Positions 25,478 through 34,208 of a DNA stretch of 64,000 bases are shown one piece after another; position 1 is the first letter of the stretch; each line of letters starts with the position of its first letter. Position numbers and translations under genes: made by a program. The stretch comes from Falsihalocynthiibacter halioticoli. Its GTDB lineage: Bacteria > Pseudomonadota > Alphaproteobacteria > Rhodobacterales > Rhodobacteraceae. The notes beneath the pieces were generated by a model. The model did not search any database. It was not told where the DNA came from and worked only from the letters and a program-made list of their open reading frames with translations. The DNA is taken from the NCBI RefSeq assembly GCF_025802015.1, contig NZ_JAOYFC010000001.1, forward strand, positions 1,302,001-1,366,000, in the 5' to 3' direction.

Positions 25478-27838
25478 ATGTTATTCGGACTTGATGGCGT
25501 TGAAGTCGGCCTTATCATCGTCTTTCTTAGCCTCTTCGCAGGTATTCTTTCCGGCTTTCCGGTGGCTTTTGCCATCGCAGGGGCTGGGATTATTTCCTTC
25601 GGAATTATTGCCGCGCTCGACAGCGCCGGTATCCTCTATCACCAAGCTGTGGATCAAAGCAGCGAGGCGTTCCGAGACCTTGTAAATACGGGGATACATC
25701 CCGATACGATCTCGAAATTCCGCTATCCTGATTTGCCGCTGGTGATCGAGCCGTTGCTTGTTGGCGGTTGGGAAACCGCGCTGAACCGCAACATCTCTTT
25801 CATCGTCAACCGCATGAACGAACGTGTGTTCGCGGGGCAATCCATCGAAACGCTTCTGGCTGTTCTGATGTTTGTTTTGATGGGGATTACGCTTGAACGT
25901 TCCAAAATCGCCAACGATTTGCTGACAACCATGGCGCGGGTGTTTGGCCCGCTTCCAGGTGGTCTTGCTGTTTCGGTTGTGGTTGTGGGTGCGTTCCTTG
26001 CGGCTTCTACTGGCATCGTGGGCGCGACTGTTGTGACTATGGGTCTGCTTTCGTTGCCGACCATGCTGCGGAACAACTACTCGCCTGAGTTGGCGACGGG
26101 TGTGATCGCGGCGTCCGGTACGCTTGGACAGATCATTCCGCCCTCAATCGTGATCGTTCTTCTCGGAACGCTCGCGGGCGATCTCTATTCCGCCGCGCAA
26201 GAGGCGCGGGCAACCGAAGCGGGCTGTACCGATGCTCTGACATACCTTGGCGAAGCTGCGGTTGTGTCCGTTGGTACGCTCTTTCAGGCGGCAATCCTGC
26301 CGGGTGTGCTGCTGGCGCTGCTCTATGGGCTTTATGCCTTTGGTTATGCGCTGCTGAACCCGTCCAAAGCGCCTGCTGTTGTTTTGGATGACGATGCAGT
26401 TCCGGTTCCGGGAACGGGTCGCCGCAACAGCCTGACATGGTTCCTTGCGGTTCCTGTTATCCTGATCGGTGGTAGCTTGCTTCTTGGGCAAGTCAATGTG
26501 ATCGGCAGCCAGAACATCACCGTGGCTAGCTATTCGGATGCGTCCGAGGGCGCCAGCCTGCGCACAAATGTGGGCGATCAGTGTAAGGCCTCGATGATCG
26601 AACTGCACGGGCAGGAAGCTTGGGATACAGCGATTGCCGAGCAGCAAGCGATTGAAGAGTCTGGCGGAGCAGTGGTGAGCCATGAGCTTTCTGAAGAAGA
26701 AGTCGAAACCGCTCTCGCCGAGAAAATCGCCAATGCGGCGCCAATCGGCACAGGTGTTGCGATCTTCTTCGTGTTCCTCGCATTGGTTCTGACAACTGCG
26801 CGCGGTGTTGCTCCGAACGCGGACAGCCGACCGTTGTTGATCGGTGGGGCAGGGATTGTTCTGGCATTCCTCGTCGACATCGTGCTGATCGCACCGACAA
26901 CAAGCTCGGGCGCAGCCACTGTCTTGTTGGCCATTCCGATGGCGCTTGTGCTCTATGGTCTGGTCCATGCGATCAAGCTTTTGGGCCGCAACGAGCTTCT
27001 ACGCGTTGTGTTCCCGCCGCTTGTGCTGATCATTGCGGTGCTTGGCTCGATCCTTGGCGGGATTACCAACCCAACACCTGCGGCCGCTCTTGGTGCGGGT
27101 GGGGCGTTGATGCTTGCTGCATACCGCAAGCTCCACGACGAAGGACGTAGCGGGCAGGTCATTCTGATCGCGGCATTCTCGATCATCGTGATGATCCTTG
27201 TTGGCGTGAACTTCGATCTGCGGATCACACGCGACTCGGTTCCGTTCGAGGATTGGGTGGCGTACTTCGTTGCGCTTAGTGCCTATCTGATTGCGATGTT
27301 CGGCATCCTCTTTAGCTGCTGGGTCCTGTTGCGCGGTAAGGTTCTGCCGCCAATCGTGCGGGAAACGGCCAAGGTCACGAGCATGGTGTTTACCATTCTC
27401 ATCGGCTCGCAGCTCCTGAACCTCGTGGTGATCTCCTTTGGTGGTGAGCATTATATTCAGCAGTTCTTGCGCAGCTTTGACAATGAGTTCACGGTCTTCC
27501 TGATCGTGATGCTGGTGCTGTTCATTCTGGGCTTCGTGCTCGACTTCCTCGAGATCATCTACATCGTGATCCCGATTGTTGGGCCAGTGATTTACGGCGG
27601 CACGATGGATCCGAAATGGGTCACAATCATGATCGCGGTGAACCTGCAAACCAGCTTCCTGACGCCTCCGTTTGGCTTTGCGCTGTTCTATCTGCGTGGG
27701 GTTGCTCCGAAGGAAGTCACGACGCGCCACATCTATCGCGGTGTTGCTCCCTTCGTGTTGATCCAAGTGCTTGGGCTCGCGCTCTTGTGGCTGGTGCCAT
27801 CGGTGGTGACTATCGTGCCAAACCTGATGGGCGGCTAG
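25478..27838 (+). CDS. TRAP transporter large permease subunit (DctM, extended)
   Basis: A 786-residue membrane transporter, against about 430 for ordinary DctM. The N-terminal third has the DctM signatures FPVAFAIAGAG, LFVLMG-like ERSKIANDLLTTMARVFGPLPGG and SGTLGQIIPPSIVIVLLG; the last third returns to them at LGFVLDFLEIIYIVIPIVGPVI. Between them is an insertion of roughly 300 residues with extra transmembrane helices and a hydrophilic segment (about 345-420) containing a run of acidic residues. This form accompanies TakP/SmoM-type receptors. It imports the ligand using an ion gradient. Confidence 0.91.
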   Translation: MLFGLDGVEVGLIIVFLSLFAGILSGFPVAFAIAGAGIISFGIIAALDSAGILYHQAVDQSSEAFRDLVNTGIHPDTISKFRYPDLPLVIEPLLVGGWETALNRNISFIVNRMNERVFAGQSIETLLAVLMFVLMGITLERSKIANDLLTTMARVFGPLPGGLAVSVVVVGAFLAASTGIVGATVVTMGLLSLPTMLRNNYSPELATGVIAASGTLGQIIPPSIVIVLLGTLAGDLYSAAQEARATEAGCTDALTYLGEAAVVSVGTLFQAAILPGVLLALLYGLYAFGYALLNPSKAPAVVLDDDAVPVPGTGRRNSLTWFLAVPVILIGGSLLLGQVNVIGSQNITVASYSDASEGASLRTNVGDQCKASMIELHGQEAWDTAIAEQQAIEESGGAVVSHELSEEEVETALAEKIANAAPIGTGVAIFFVFLALVLTTARGVAPNADSRPLLIGGAGIVLAFLVDIVLIAPTTSSGAATVLLAIPMALVLYGLVHAIKLLGRNELLRVVFPPLVLIIAVLGSILGGITNPTPAAALGAGGALMLAAYRKLHDEGRSGQVILIAAFSIIVMILVGVNFDLRITRDSVPFEDWVAYFVALSAYLIAMFGILFSCWVLLRGKVLPPIVRETAKVTSMVFTILIGSQLLNLVVISFGGEHYIQQFLRSFDNEFTVFLIVMLVLFILGFVLDFLEIIYIVIPIVGPVIYGGTMDPKWVTIMIAVNLQTSFLTPPFGFALFYLRGVAPKEVTTRHIYRGVAPFVLIQVLGLALLWLVPSVVTIVPNLMGG

Positions 27839-27863
27839 AAGCTGACCCATATGAAGTATAGAG

Positions 27864-27889
27864 AAGGGCGCCCCGCGGGCGCCCTTTTT
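27864..27889 (+). terminator. Rho-independent terminator of the TRAP operon
   Basis: AAGGGCGCCC, loop CGC, GGGCGCCCTT and a T-tract of five, 26 bases after the dctM stop. Confidence 0.88.
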
Positions 27890-28045
27890 GCGTTTTAGGG
27901 AGTGTTTCACCGGCGCTGTGTAAAGCTCTGTGAGAATGTCGGAAATGGACAACGCTTACCGGAAAAAACACGCGCAGAGCGTGCATTTTGGTTCGAATAA
28001 GGAAACATATTGTTTCGCTATGCGTGTGTAATGAGCAGTGGGATG

Positions 28046-28435
28046 CTAGCGCGGTTGCAGCAAATCCCATGTATTGCCAAACGGGTCACGCCAGACAACA
28101 ACTTTGGCGTATGGCTCATCGCGCGGCTCCTCAAGGAACGTGACGCCCGCGTCTTTCATCCGTGCAAAATCCGCGTCGAAATCATCGGTCTGAAGAAAGA
28201 ACCCAACGCGCCCACCGGTCTGATTGCCAATTGCGGCTTCCTGCTCGGGGCCGTCCGCCTTGGCCAGAAGGATGCGTGTTGATCCCGCGCCGCTTGGCGC
28301 AACAACAACCCAACGTTTGGTTGGCGATTGTTTGGTGTCTTCGATAAGGGAAAAGCCAAGCACGTTGCAATAAAACGCAATCGCGGCGTCATAGTCTGGC
28401 ACCACAAGCGCCACGAGGGAAATGTGCTGCGCCAC
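28046..28435 (-). CDS. VOC-family (glyoxalase/bleomycin resistance) protein
   Basis: A 129-residue metalloenzyme-fold protein with two beta-alpha-beta-beta-beta units. The N-terminal LVVPDYDAAIAFYCNVLGF and C-terminal WRDPFGNTWDLLQ are characteristic VOC segments. The reaction is unknown. It starts with GTG, and this codon overlaps the bpt stop (TAGTG), so it is translated after bpt in one operon. It could be a dioxygenase, glyoxalase-like or binding protein. Confidence 0.9.
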   Translation of the reverse strand: MAQHISLVALVVPDYDAAIAFYCNVLGFSLIEDTKQSPTKRWVVVAPSGAGSTRILLAKADGPEQEAAIGNQTGGRVGFFLQTDDFDADFARMKDAGVTFLEEPRDEPYAKVVVWRDPFGNTWDLLQPR

Positions 28436-29289
28436 TACTCTTTGAGCGATACAGGCGGACCGGCCACGCGGCTGTCGGGCAGGGCGATTTGCGCAACCTG
28501 TTCGGCAATCGGATCGGTCAGGAGTGGGTGTGTTTCCGCGTCAAACGTTTCGGGGTCATCGACGTTAACCCATTCGTTATCTTTAAACACCTCAAGAGCA
28601 GAGAAGCGCGCTTTGTAGCCCATCTTCGGGCTATTTGGCACCCAATAGCCCAGATAGACATAGGGGAGGCCAAGCTCGCGGGCGATCTCGATATGGTCGA
28701 GGATAATGTATGTGCCGACCGAGTTTTTAGCGAGATCGGGATCGAAGAAGGAATAGACCATCGACACACCGTCATCCAACACATCCGTCAGGCAAACGGC
28801 GGTTAGGCCAGTATCCACGTTGGGGGTATCATCCGGCGTTGTGTATTCAATCACGCGCGTTTTGATCGGCGTTTCCTCGATCATCGCGGCGAACTCAAAG
28901 ACATCCATATCGGCCATGCCGCCGTCTGCGTGACGCGAGGCGAGATAATAGCGGAACAGTTCGAATTGCTCTTCGGTGGCCCAAGGAGACCGCGCGTCGC
29001 GTTTCAGATACGCGTTTTTGCGGGCAACGCGCCGCTGGCTTTTGTTGGGCTTGAAATCTGCTACACGGATGCGCGCTGACAAACAGGCTGCACATTCTGC
29101 ACACGACGGGCGATAGAGCACATTTTGACTGCGCCGAAACCCTTGTTTTGACAGGCTGTCATTGAGATGTGTGGCGAACTCGCCTTGGAGCGAGGTAAAC
29201 AGTTTCCGCTCCTTGCGACCATCGATATAGGGGCAGGGTTGCGGGGCCGTTACATAGAATTGCGGCGCAATGGGAAGACTGTGGCGCAT
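28435..29289 (-). CDS. bpt: Aspartate/glutamate leucyltransferase
   Basis: Attaches leucine from Leu-tRNA to proteins with N-terminal Asp or Glu, marking them for ClpS/ClpAP degradation (bacterial N-end rule). The 284-residue protein has the family cysteine cluster in YRPSCAECAACLSARI and the VSMVYSFFDP and YVYLGYWVPNSPKMGYKARF motifs of the ATE/Bpt C-terminal acyltransferase domain. It forms an operon with the VOC gene by one-base overlap. Confidence 0.94.
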   Translation of the reverse strand: MRHSLPIAPQFYVTAPQPCPYIDGRKERKLFTSLQGEFATHLNDSLSKQGFRRSQNVLYRPSCAECAACLSARIRVADFKPNKSQRRVARKNAYLKRDARSPWATEEQFELFRYYLASRHADGGMADMDVFEFAAMIEETPIKTRVIEYTTPDDTPNVDTGLTAVCLTDVLDDGVSMVYSFFDPDLAKNSVGTYIILDHIEIARELGLPYVYLGYWVPNSPKMGYKARFSALEVFKDNEWVNVDDPETFDAETHPLLTDPIAEQVAQIALPDSRVAGPPVSLKE

Positions 29290-29364
29290 GGTTACTCGTT
29301 TTGTTTCCTGTGCGAGAGGATAGCAAGCGAGTTTGCATGCGCCAAGCCCTAGCTAAAATTTGAG

Positions 29365-29847
29365 TTAATAGCGCGAGATTCTGTTAATCATGGCCGTGCC
29401 AAGGAGGTGATCGCCAAGGCCTTTGCCCTGCGGCGAGAGTGCCATGAGGCCGACCGACAGGATTTGCAGGATCACGACCGAGAACGACACGGTAAAGGCC
29501 AAGGTGTGCAGAAGTGCCATGGAGGTGTCGAGGCGCTCGCCGCGATGGGTGCGCAATTCGATCGCCATGAGCCACATACCTGGGGTCGCTGAGTTCTTTG
29601 CGATGGTGACGGTTCGGTAGACAAACCCGATCACCATAAATACCAGCGGTGCGATGAACGCCGCCAAAAAAGCGGTGAATACAATCACCAGTGCGGTCAG
29701 GATGCCAATGACGATGGTATCAATCACCCATGCGAAAAAGCGCTTGGCCGTCACATCCTGATAGAATTCGGCGTGAAACTCCGGATCGGGAAGGCCGGAC
29801 GTGCGTTGGTTAAAATCTGATCTTTGGGAAAAATCGTCGTATGACAT
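29365..29847 (-). CDS. RDD-family membrane protein
   Basis: A 160-residue protein with three hydrophobic segments. RFFAWVIDTIVIG is the RDD signature in the variant form (R..A..ID), and TPGMWLMAIELRTHRGERL is the second conserved block. The function of this family is unsettled; some members are linked to cation transport. It lies 75 bases downstream of bpt on the same strand. Confidence 0.9.
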   Translation of the reverse strand: MSYDDFSQRSDFNQRTSGLPDPEFHAEFYQDVTAKRFFAWVIDTIVIGILTALVIVFTAFLAAFIAPLVFMVIGFVYRTVTIAKNSATPGMWLMAIELRTHRGERLDTSMALLHTLAFTVSFSVVILQILSVGLMALSPQGKGLGDHLLGTAMINRISRY

Positions 29848-29905
29848 TTCGGTGTCCGTTGATGGGGGGAGGGCCGTTGGTGGAAGGTATACCTAGGTGG
29901 CGTAT

Positions 29906-29944
29906 ATCGGCCCCGCAGCGCGTTGGAAAGGCGGCGGGGCCGAT
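29906..29944 (-). repeat. Perfect 11-base inverted repeat between RDD and DUF2852 genes
   Basis: ATCGGCCCCGC (29906-29916) and GCGGGGCCGAT (29934-29944), loop 17 bases, no T-tract. It follows the DUF2852 gene on the minus strand and could protect its mRNA end or act with Rho. Confidence 0.5.
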
Positions 29945-29998
29945 GTGACACAGAGGGAGCGCTAAGGAACGGGGAGCGCTACACCCCAAGAAGCGGGA

Positions 29999-30406
29999 TT
30001 AGGCTTCGATAGTGTCGTCCTGCTCTGATTTCTTGGCGTCGCGTGCTTTCTTCTCGCGCTCGTCCATAAAATCGTCGAACTCTGCTTTGTCCTTTGCTTC
30101 GCGAAGGCGCGTAAGGAACGCTTCAAAGTTTTGCTGCTCTTCTTCGAGGCGCGACAGCGTATCGGCCTTATAGGCGTCAAACGCGGTGTTGCCGGAGGAG
30201 CGGAAACTATAGCGGCGAGAGCGGCGGCCACAGCCACCATTGGATTTTGCGAACATGCGTTTACTCCAGATCATATATGCAAGAAGGGCGAGGCCAACAG
30301 GCCAGAAGAAGATAAAGCCGAGGATCATTGCAGCGATCCATGCGCCTTTCCCTTTTTCATCCAGCCAGGTTTCTGCCTGGGTGGGCCAAGTGCCGACGGT
30401 GCTCAT
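29999..30406 (-). CDS. DUF2852 membrane protein
   Basis: A 135-residue protein. A single hydrophobic stretch at about 21-46 (KGAWIAAMILGFIFFWPVGLALLAYMIW) is followed by a basic, Ser/Arg/Gly-rich segment and a coiled-coil tail (RLEEEQQNFEAFLTRLREAKDKAEFDDFMDEREKK). This is the DUF2852 layout known in Rhodobacterales. Function unknown. AGAGGAGAG precedes the ATG at 30406; the frame extends 20 codons upstream without support. Its promoter region holds two AATGTGAA dyads. Confidence 0.85.
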   Translation of the reverse strand: MSTVGTWPTQAETWLDEKGKGAWIAAMILGFIFFWPVGLALLAYMIWSKRMFAKSNGGCGRRSRRYSFRSSGNTAFDAYKADTLSRLEEEQQNFEAFLTRLREAKDKAEFDDFMDEREKKARDAKKSEQDDTIEA

Positions 30407-30430
30407 GCGTGTCTCTCCTCTGTTTTGTTC

Positions 30431-30509
30431 AATGTGAAGCGTTTTCACATTAACAGAAATGGTCACGTAGCTGTGAAATGCAAGAGAAAATGTGAATGTT
30501 TTTTACATT
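30431..30509. promoter_or_regulatory. Two related dyads upstream of DUF2852 gene
   Basis: Dyad 1, AATGTGAA-N5-TTCACATT (30431-30451), is perfect. Dyad 2, AATGTGAA-N6-TTACATT (30489-30509), is the same with one base missing. Their centres are 58 bases apart. Both contain the TTAATGT-type half site. On the minus strand CTTGCA and CCATTT, 16 bases apart, lie between them and resemble a heat-shock-type promoter weakly. Confidence 0.5.
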
Positions 30510-30517
30510 AACTTTAT

Positions 30518-30988
30518 TTATGCAATAAATTCAGATACTTCCGCGCCAGAAATTTTTGCGAGTGTTTCGGGGTTTGCCGCGAAAACGTGGTGTGGAGTAC
30601 CCGCAGCAGCCCAGATTTCGTCGAACTGAAGCAGGGTTTTGTCGAAAAATGTGCGTGGTGGCGTGAGGTGCCCGATCGGGCTTACGCCGCCGATGGCAAA
30701 CCCTGTTTGGGCGCGGATGAGTTTGGCGTCGGCCTTGCCCAAATCTGCGCCAACGAGAGCGCTGGCTTTTTCCGGACATACCTGTTGCCCGCCCGCTGTG
30801 ATGAACAAAACGGCCTCGCCGGTTTCGGCATTGGCAAAGATAATGGATTTCGCGATCTGGTCCACATCAACGCCAACGGCATCTGCGGCGGCCTGTGCGG
30901 TTTTTGTGCCCGCGCTTAGCTCCTTAACGTTTTGGGGAAGGTTTGCGGCCTCTAGGGCGGCTTTTACGCGTTTCAGGCTTTTGCTCAT
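30518..30988 (-). CDS. YbaK/EbsC-type aminoacyl-tRNA editing protein
   Basis: A 156-residue protein of the YbaK/ProX superfamily, which hydrolyses mischarged aminoacyl-tRNA such as Cys-tRNA-Pro or Ala-tRNA-Pro. Visible signatures are the conserved lysine region IAKSIIFANAE, the middle ALVGADLGKAD and the glycine motif GFAIGGVSPIGH. The frame is open 83 codons upstream, but the start at 30988 fits the family and leaves room for the divergent glnE promoter. Exact substrate cannot be read. Confidence 0.88.
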   Translation of the reverse strand: MSKSLKRVKAALEAANLPQNVKELSAGTKTAQAAADAVGVDVDQIAKSIIFANAETGEAVLFITAGGQQVCPEKASALVGADLGKADAKLIRAQTGFAIGGVSPIGHLTPPRTFFDKTLLQFDEIWAAAGTPHHVFAANPETLAKISGAEVSEFIA

Positions 30989-31090
30989 GGGGTGTCCGTA
31001 GATGTGTTTTCTTTGCGCGGAGGGTTTCAAAAATTGCCTGTGGCTGCAAGCCGTATTGACGCCCCTCTGAATGGGCATCACGATTGCGCT

Positions 31091-33865
31091 ATGACTTTTG
31101 CCAGCCGAATGACCCGTTCCCCGATTCCGTATGACCTCGAACGCAGCAAGGATGCGCTTGCCTGCGTGCCGCAGCTTGCACCGGAGCTTGCTGATTTGGT
31201 CGCAGGGGCAGGCGGGTGCTCGCCCTATTTGCTTCACCTCATGACACGAGAAGGCGATTGGCTCGCGGAGGCCTTGGCGGGGACGCCCGAGGACGCCTTG
31301 GCGAAAGTGTTTGCCGAGGTACGTGCGACCGCGCCAGATCAGCTTGGTGTCGCCCTGCGCGTGGCCAAACGGCGGGTTGCGCTCTTGGCGGGGTTGGCCG
31401 ATTTGGCAGGGGTATGGCAGCTTGAGGACGTGACGGGTGCGCTTACTGATCTGGCTGATCTAGCAGTGGATCGCGCGATCAAAGCCGAAGTAACCCGAGA
31501 GGCCAAACGCGGCAAACTTCCCGGCTATGCGCGCGATACCGAAGAGGCGACAGGTGGCCTTGTGGCGTTGGCGATGGGCAAGATGGGAGCGGGGGAGTTG
31601 AACTATTCCTCTGATATTGACCTCATCTGCTTGTTTGACGAGAGCCAATATGACCCTGATCTCTATTTCGATGCCCGCACGAGTTTGATCCGCGCGACAA
31701 AACGCATGTCAGCGCTGCTGAATGACAATACGGCGGAGGGCTATGTTTTCCGCACAGATTTGCGGCTACGGCCTGATCCGAGTTCAACGCCTGTTTGTAT
31801 GGCGATGGATCCTGCGGAGCGATACTACGAGAGTTTGGGGCGCACTTGGGAGCGGGCCGCGCATATCAAAGCACGAGCGGCCGCGGGCGATATCGAGGCG
31901 GGGGAGGCATATCTTAAACGGCTATCGCCCTTTGTCTGGCGCAAGCATCTGGATTTTGCCGCGATTCAAGATGCCCATGACATTCGCTTGAAAATCCGTG
32001 CGCACAATGGGTTTACGGGCGAAATCAGCCTACCAGAGCATAATATGAAGCTGGGGCGTGGCGGTATCCGCGAGATAGAGTTTTTCACCCAGACACGACA
32101 GCTGATCGCGGGTGGCCGCGATAAATCGCTTCGGGTGCGTGGTACGGTCGACGGTTTGGCCGCGCTTGCAGAGAAAGGATGGGTCGAGCCGGAAACAGCT
32201 GAGGTTTTGACCGACCATTACAAGGCGCACCGTGAAGTGGAACACCGCCTTCAGATGATTGCGGACGCCCAGACCCATTGCCTTCCAAAATCGGAGGAGG
32301 ATTTCGAACGTCTTGCCAATTTCATGGGCGAGGGCGATGTCACAAAGCTCAAGGCCGATATCAAAGCGCGACTTGAAGAGGTTCATCATCTTACCGAGGG
32401 GTTCTTTGCGCCAGGGCTTTCGGTTCCTGAGCCGGAGCTTCCCGAGGAAACGCGCAAGATCGTCGAGGGGTGGTATGCTTATCCGGCGTTGCGCTCCGCG
32501 CGCGCAAATGAGATTTTCAAGCGTCTTAAGCCTGACCTCATGGCCCGCATACAGAAATCGGCCCGCGCGGATGAGGCGCTGCGCCAGTTTGACGGGTTTC
32601 TAAAAGGGTTGCCCGCTGGCGTTCAGCTGTTTTCGCTGTTTGAGGCCAATCCGCAACTTATTGATCTTATTCTTGATATCGTTGGCACATCCTCTGATTT
32701 GGCGAGCTATCTGTCGCGGAATTCAAGTGTATTCGACGCGGTGATTGGCGGGTCTTTCTTTAGCGATTGGCCGGGAAAAGAAGCACTCACCAAGGCGTTG
32801 ACCGCGCAGCTTGCCCCGCTTGCAGATTATGAAAGCCGCCTTGATGAAACACGGCGGTGGGCCAAGGAATGGCATTTCCGTATCGGCGTTCATCACCTTC
32901 GTGGCTTGATTGATGCCGATCAAGCGGGCGCGCAATATGCGGATTTGGCCGATGCGGTGCTGGCCGCACTCTGGCCCGTTGTGTGTGAGAACTTCGCGGA
33001 GAAACACGGGCCGCTCCCGGGACGTGGCGCGATCGTTTTGGGTATGGGTAGCCTTGGGGCCGAGCGGCTGCATTTTCGCTCTGACCTTGATCTGATCGTT
33101 ATCTATGATGCCGACGGTACCGAAGAAAGCGCGGGTCGCCGCCCCCTAATGGCAAGGGCGTATTATGCGCGCCTGACACAGGCATTTGTGACCGCTCTTA
33201 CGGTTCCGATGGCCGAAGGTCGGCTTTATGAGGTTGATATGCGGTTGCGCCCATCGGGCAAAGCGGGGCCGGTCGCCACAAGCTGGGCCGCTTATCAGAG
33301 TTATCAGGAGACTGAGGCGTGGGTGTGGGAATACCTTGCGCTCACCCGCGCCAGACCAGTTGCAGGAAGTGCGGAGTTGGCGGCGGATTTTGACGCTTTC
33401 CGCAAACGGGTTCTGGTCGAGAAGGGCGATAAGGCGCGTGTGATCAAGGAAACAGGCGAAATGCGCGCGCGGATCAAAGCTGCGAAGCCTGCAAACTCCC
33501 CTTACGAGGCCAAACTCGGACAGGGGCGGCTTCAGGATGTGGAACTTACCGCGCAGGCAATCGCGCTTATGGCGGGATTTGATGGCCGCGGTGTGAATGC
33601 GCAGATTGCTTCGGGCGATTTGCGTGCGTCCGAGACCGAAGCATTGGTGAACTCAGGCGACCTGATGTGGCGGCTTCAGGCAGCGTCTCGCCTTTTGATG
33701 GAGCAGCCCGTGGGTGCCGATGAGATCGAACAAGGGGGGCGCGAGTTCCTCCTGCGCGAAACCGGTTGCAGCAGCGTTGCGGACATGGAAGAAACCGTCG
33801 CAAAGGTTGCCGATCAGGCCCGTGTGGTTATTGATCGGCTGTTTCCCGTTCCGGAGCAAGATTGA
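31091..33865 (+). CDS. glnE: Glutamine synthetase adenylyltransferase / adenylyl-removing enzyme
   Basis: Controls glutamine synthetase by adding or removing AMP in response to PII signals. The 924-residue protein has two nucleotidyltransferase domains, each with its G-x-G and paired acidic motif: MGKMGAGELNYSSDIDLICLFDE (about 160-183) and GMGSLGAERLHFRSDLDLIVIYD (about 650-672). GRGGIREIEFFTQ and LGQGRLQDVELTAQ follow the two domains. The ATG at 31091 is chosen because the upstream frame overlaps the divergent ybaK promoter. It ends in a TTGA overlap with the next small gene. Confidence 0.95.
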   Translation: MTFASRMTRSPIPYDLERSKDALACVPQLAPELADLVAGAGGCSPYLLHLMTREGDWLAEALAGTPEDALAKVFAEVRATAPDQLGVALRVAKRRVALLAGLADLAGVWQLEDVTGALTDLADLAVDRAIKAEVTREAKRGKLPGYARDTEEATGGLVALAMGKMGAGELNYSSDIDLICLFDESQYDPDLYFDARTSLIRATKRMSALLNDNTAEGYVFRTDLRLRPDPSSTPVCMAMDPAERYYESLGRTWERAAHIKARAAAGDIEAGEAYLKRLSPFVWRKHLDFAAIQDAHDIRLKIRAHNGFTGEISLPEHNMKLGRGGIREIEFFTQTRQLIAGGRDKSLRVRGTVDGLAALAEKGWVEPETAEVLTDHYKAHREVEHRLQMIADAQTHCLPKSEEDFERLANFMGEGDVTKLKADIKARLEEVHHLTEGFFAPGLSVPEPELPEETRKIVEGWYAYPALRSARANEIFKRLKPDLMARIQKSARADEALRQFDGFLKGLPAGVQLFSLFEANPQLIDLILDIVGTSSDLASYLSRNSSVFDAVIGGSFFSDWPGKEALTKALTAQLAPLADYESRLDETRRWAKEWHFRIGVHHLRGLIDADQAGAQYADLADAVLAALWPVVCENFAEKHGPLPGRGAIVLGMGSLGAERLHFRSDLDLIVIYDADGTEESAGRRPLMARAYYARLTQAFVTALTVPMAEGRLYEVDMRLRPSGKAGPVATSWAAYQSYQETEAWVWEYLALTRARPVAGSAELAADFDAFRKRVLVEKGDKARVIKETGEMRARIKAAKPANSPYEAKLGQGRLQDVELTAQAIALMAGFDGRGVNAQIASGDLRASETEALVNSGDLMWRLQAASRLLMEQPVGADEIEQGGREFLLRETGCSSVADMEETVAKVADQARVVIDRLFPVPEQD

Positions 33866-34155
33866 CGTTTATGATTGATAAAACTCATAAAAACACGACC
33901 GCCGATCCCAAGGGGCTTATTCGCGAGAGCTTTCGGATTGACGGAATTAGCACGGCAGAATGCAGGTCGATCTTTATCGATTGGTCGTTGAGCTTGCCAA
34001 ACGAAGTTGATCCGAAGGTGGCGATCGCCGAATTGCTGGAACAGCACAAAAGCGCGCCGCAAGATCATCCGATGCTGGAAATCCTGCGTGATGGGTTGTT
34101 GACGCCAGAGATCAAAGGGCGGCGGGGCGGTCGCAAGACGCGCGTTAAATCCTAG
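33862..34155 (+). CDS. Small hypothetical protein coupled to glnE
   Basis: A 97-residue soluble protein of unknown function. It contains RIDGISTAECRSIFIDWSLSLP and DHPMLEILRDGLL, and ends in a basic tail (KGRRGGRKTRVKS). The TTG start at 33862 overlaps the glnE stop and has GGAG five bases upstream; ATG at 33871 is the alternative, with worse spacing. Overlap with glnE suggests co-translation and a possible link to nitrogen control. I do not recognise a characterised family. Confidence 0.75.
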   Translation: MTFMIDKTHKNTTADPKGLIRESFRIDGISTAECRSIFIDWSLSLPNEVDPKVAIAELLEQHKSAPQDHPMLEILRDGLLTPEIKGRRGGRKTRVKS

Positions 34156-34160
34156 ATGTG

Positions 34161-34183
34161 AAAAAGGGCGCCGAGGCGCCCTT
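34161..34183 (-). terminator. Rho-independent terminator of edd-eda
   Basis: On the minus strand, AAGGGCGCC, loop TCG or shorter, GGCGCCCTT followed by five Ts. It lies 25 bases after the eda stop. Confidence 0.85.
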
Positions 34184-34208
34184 GAAATAGCATAGCGATG
34201 CGAAAAAC

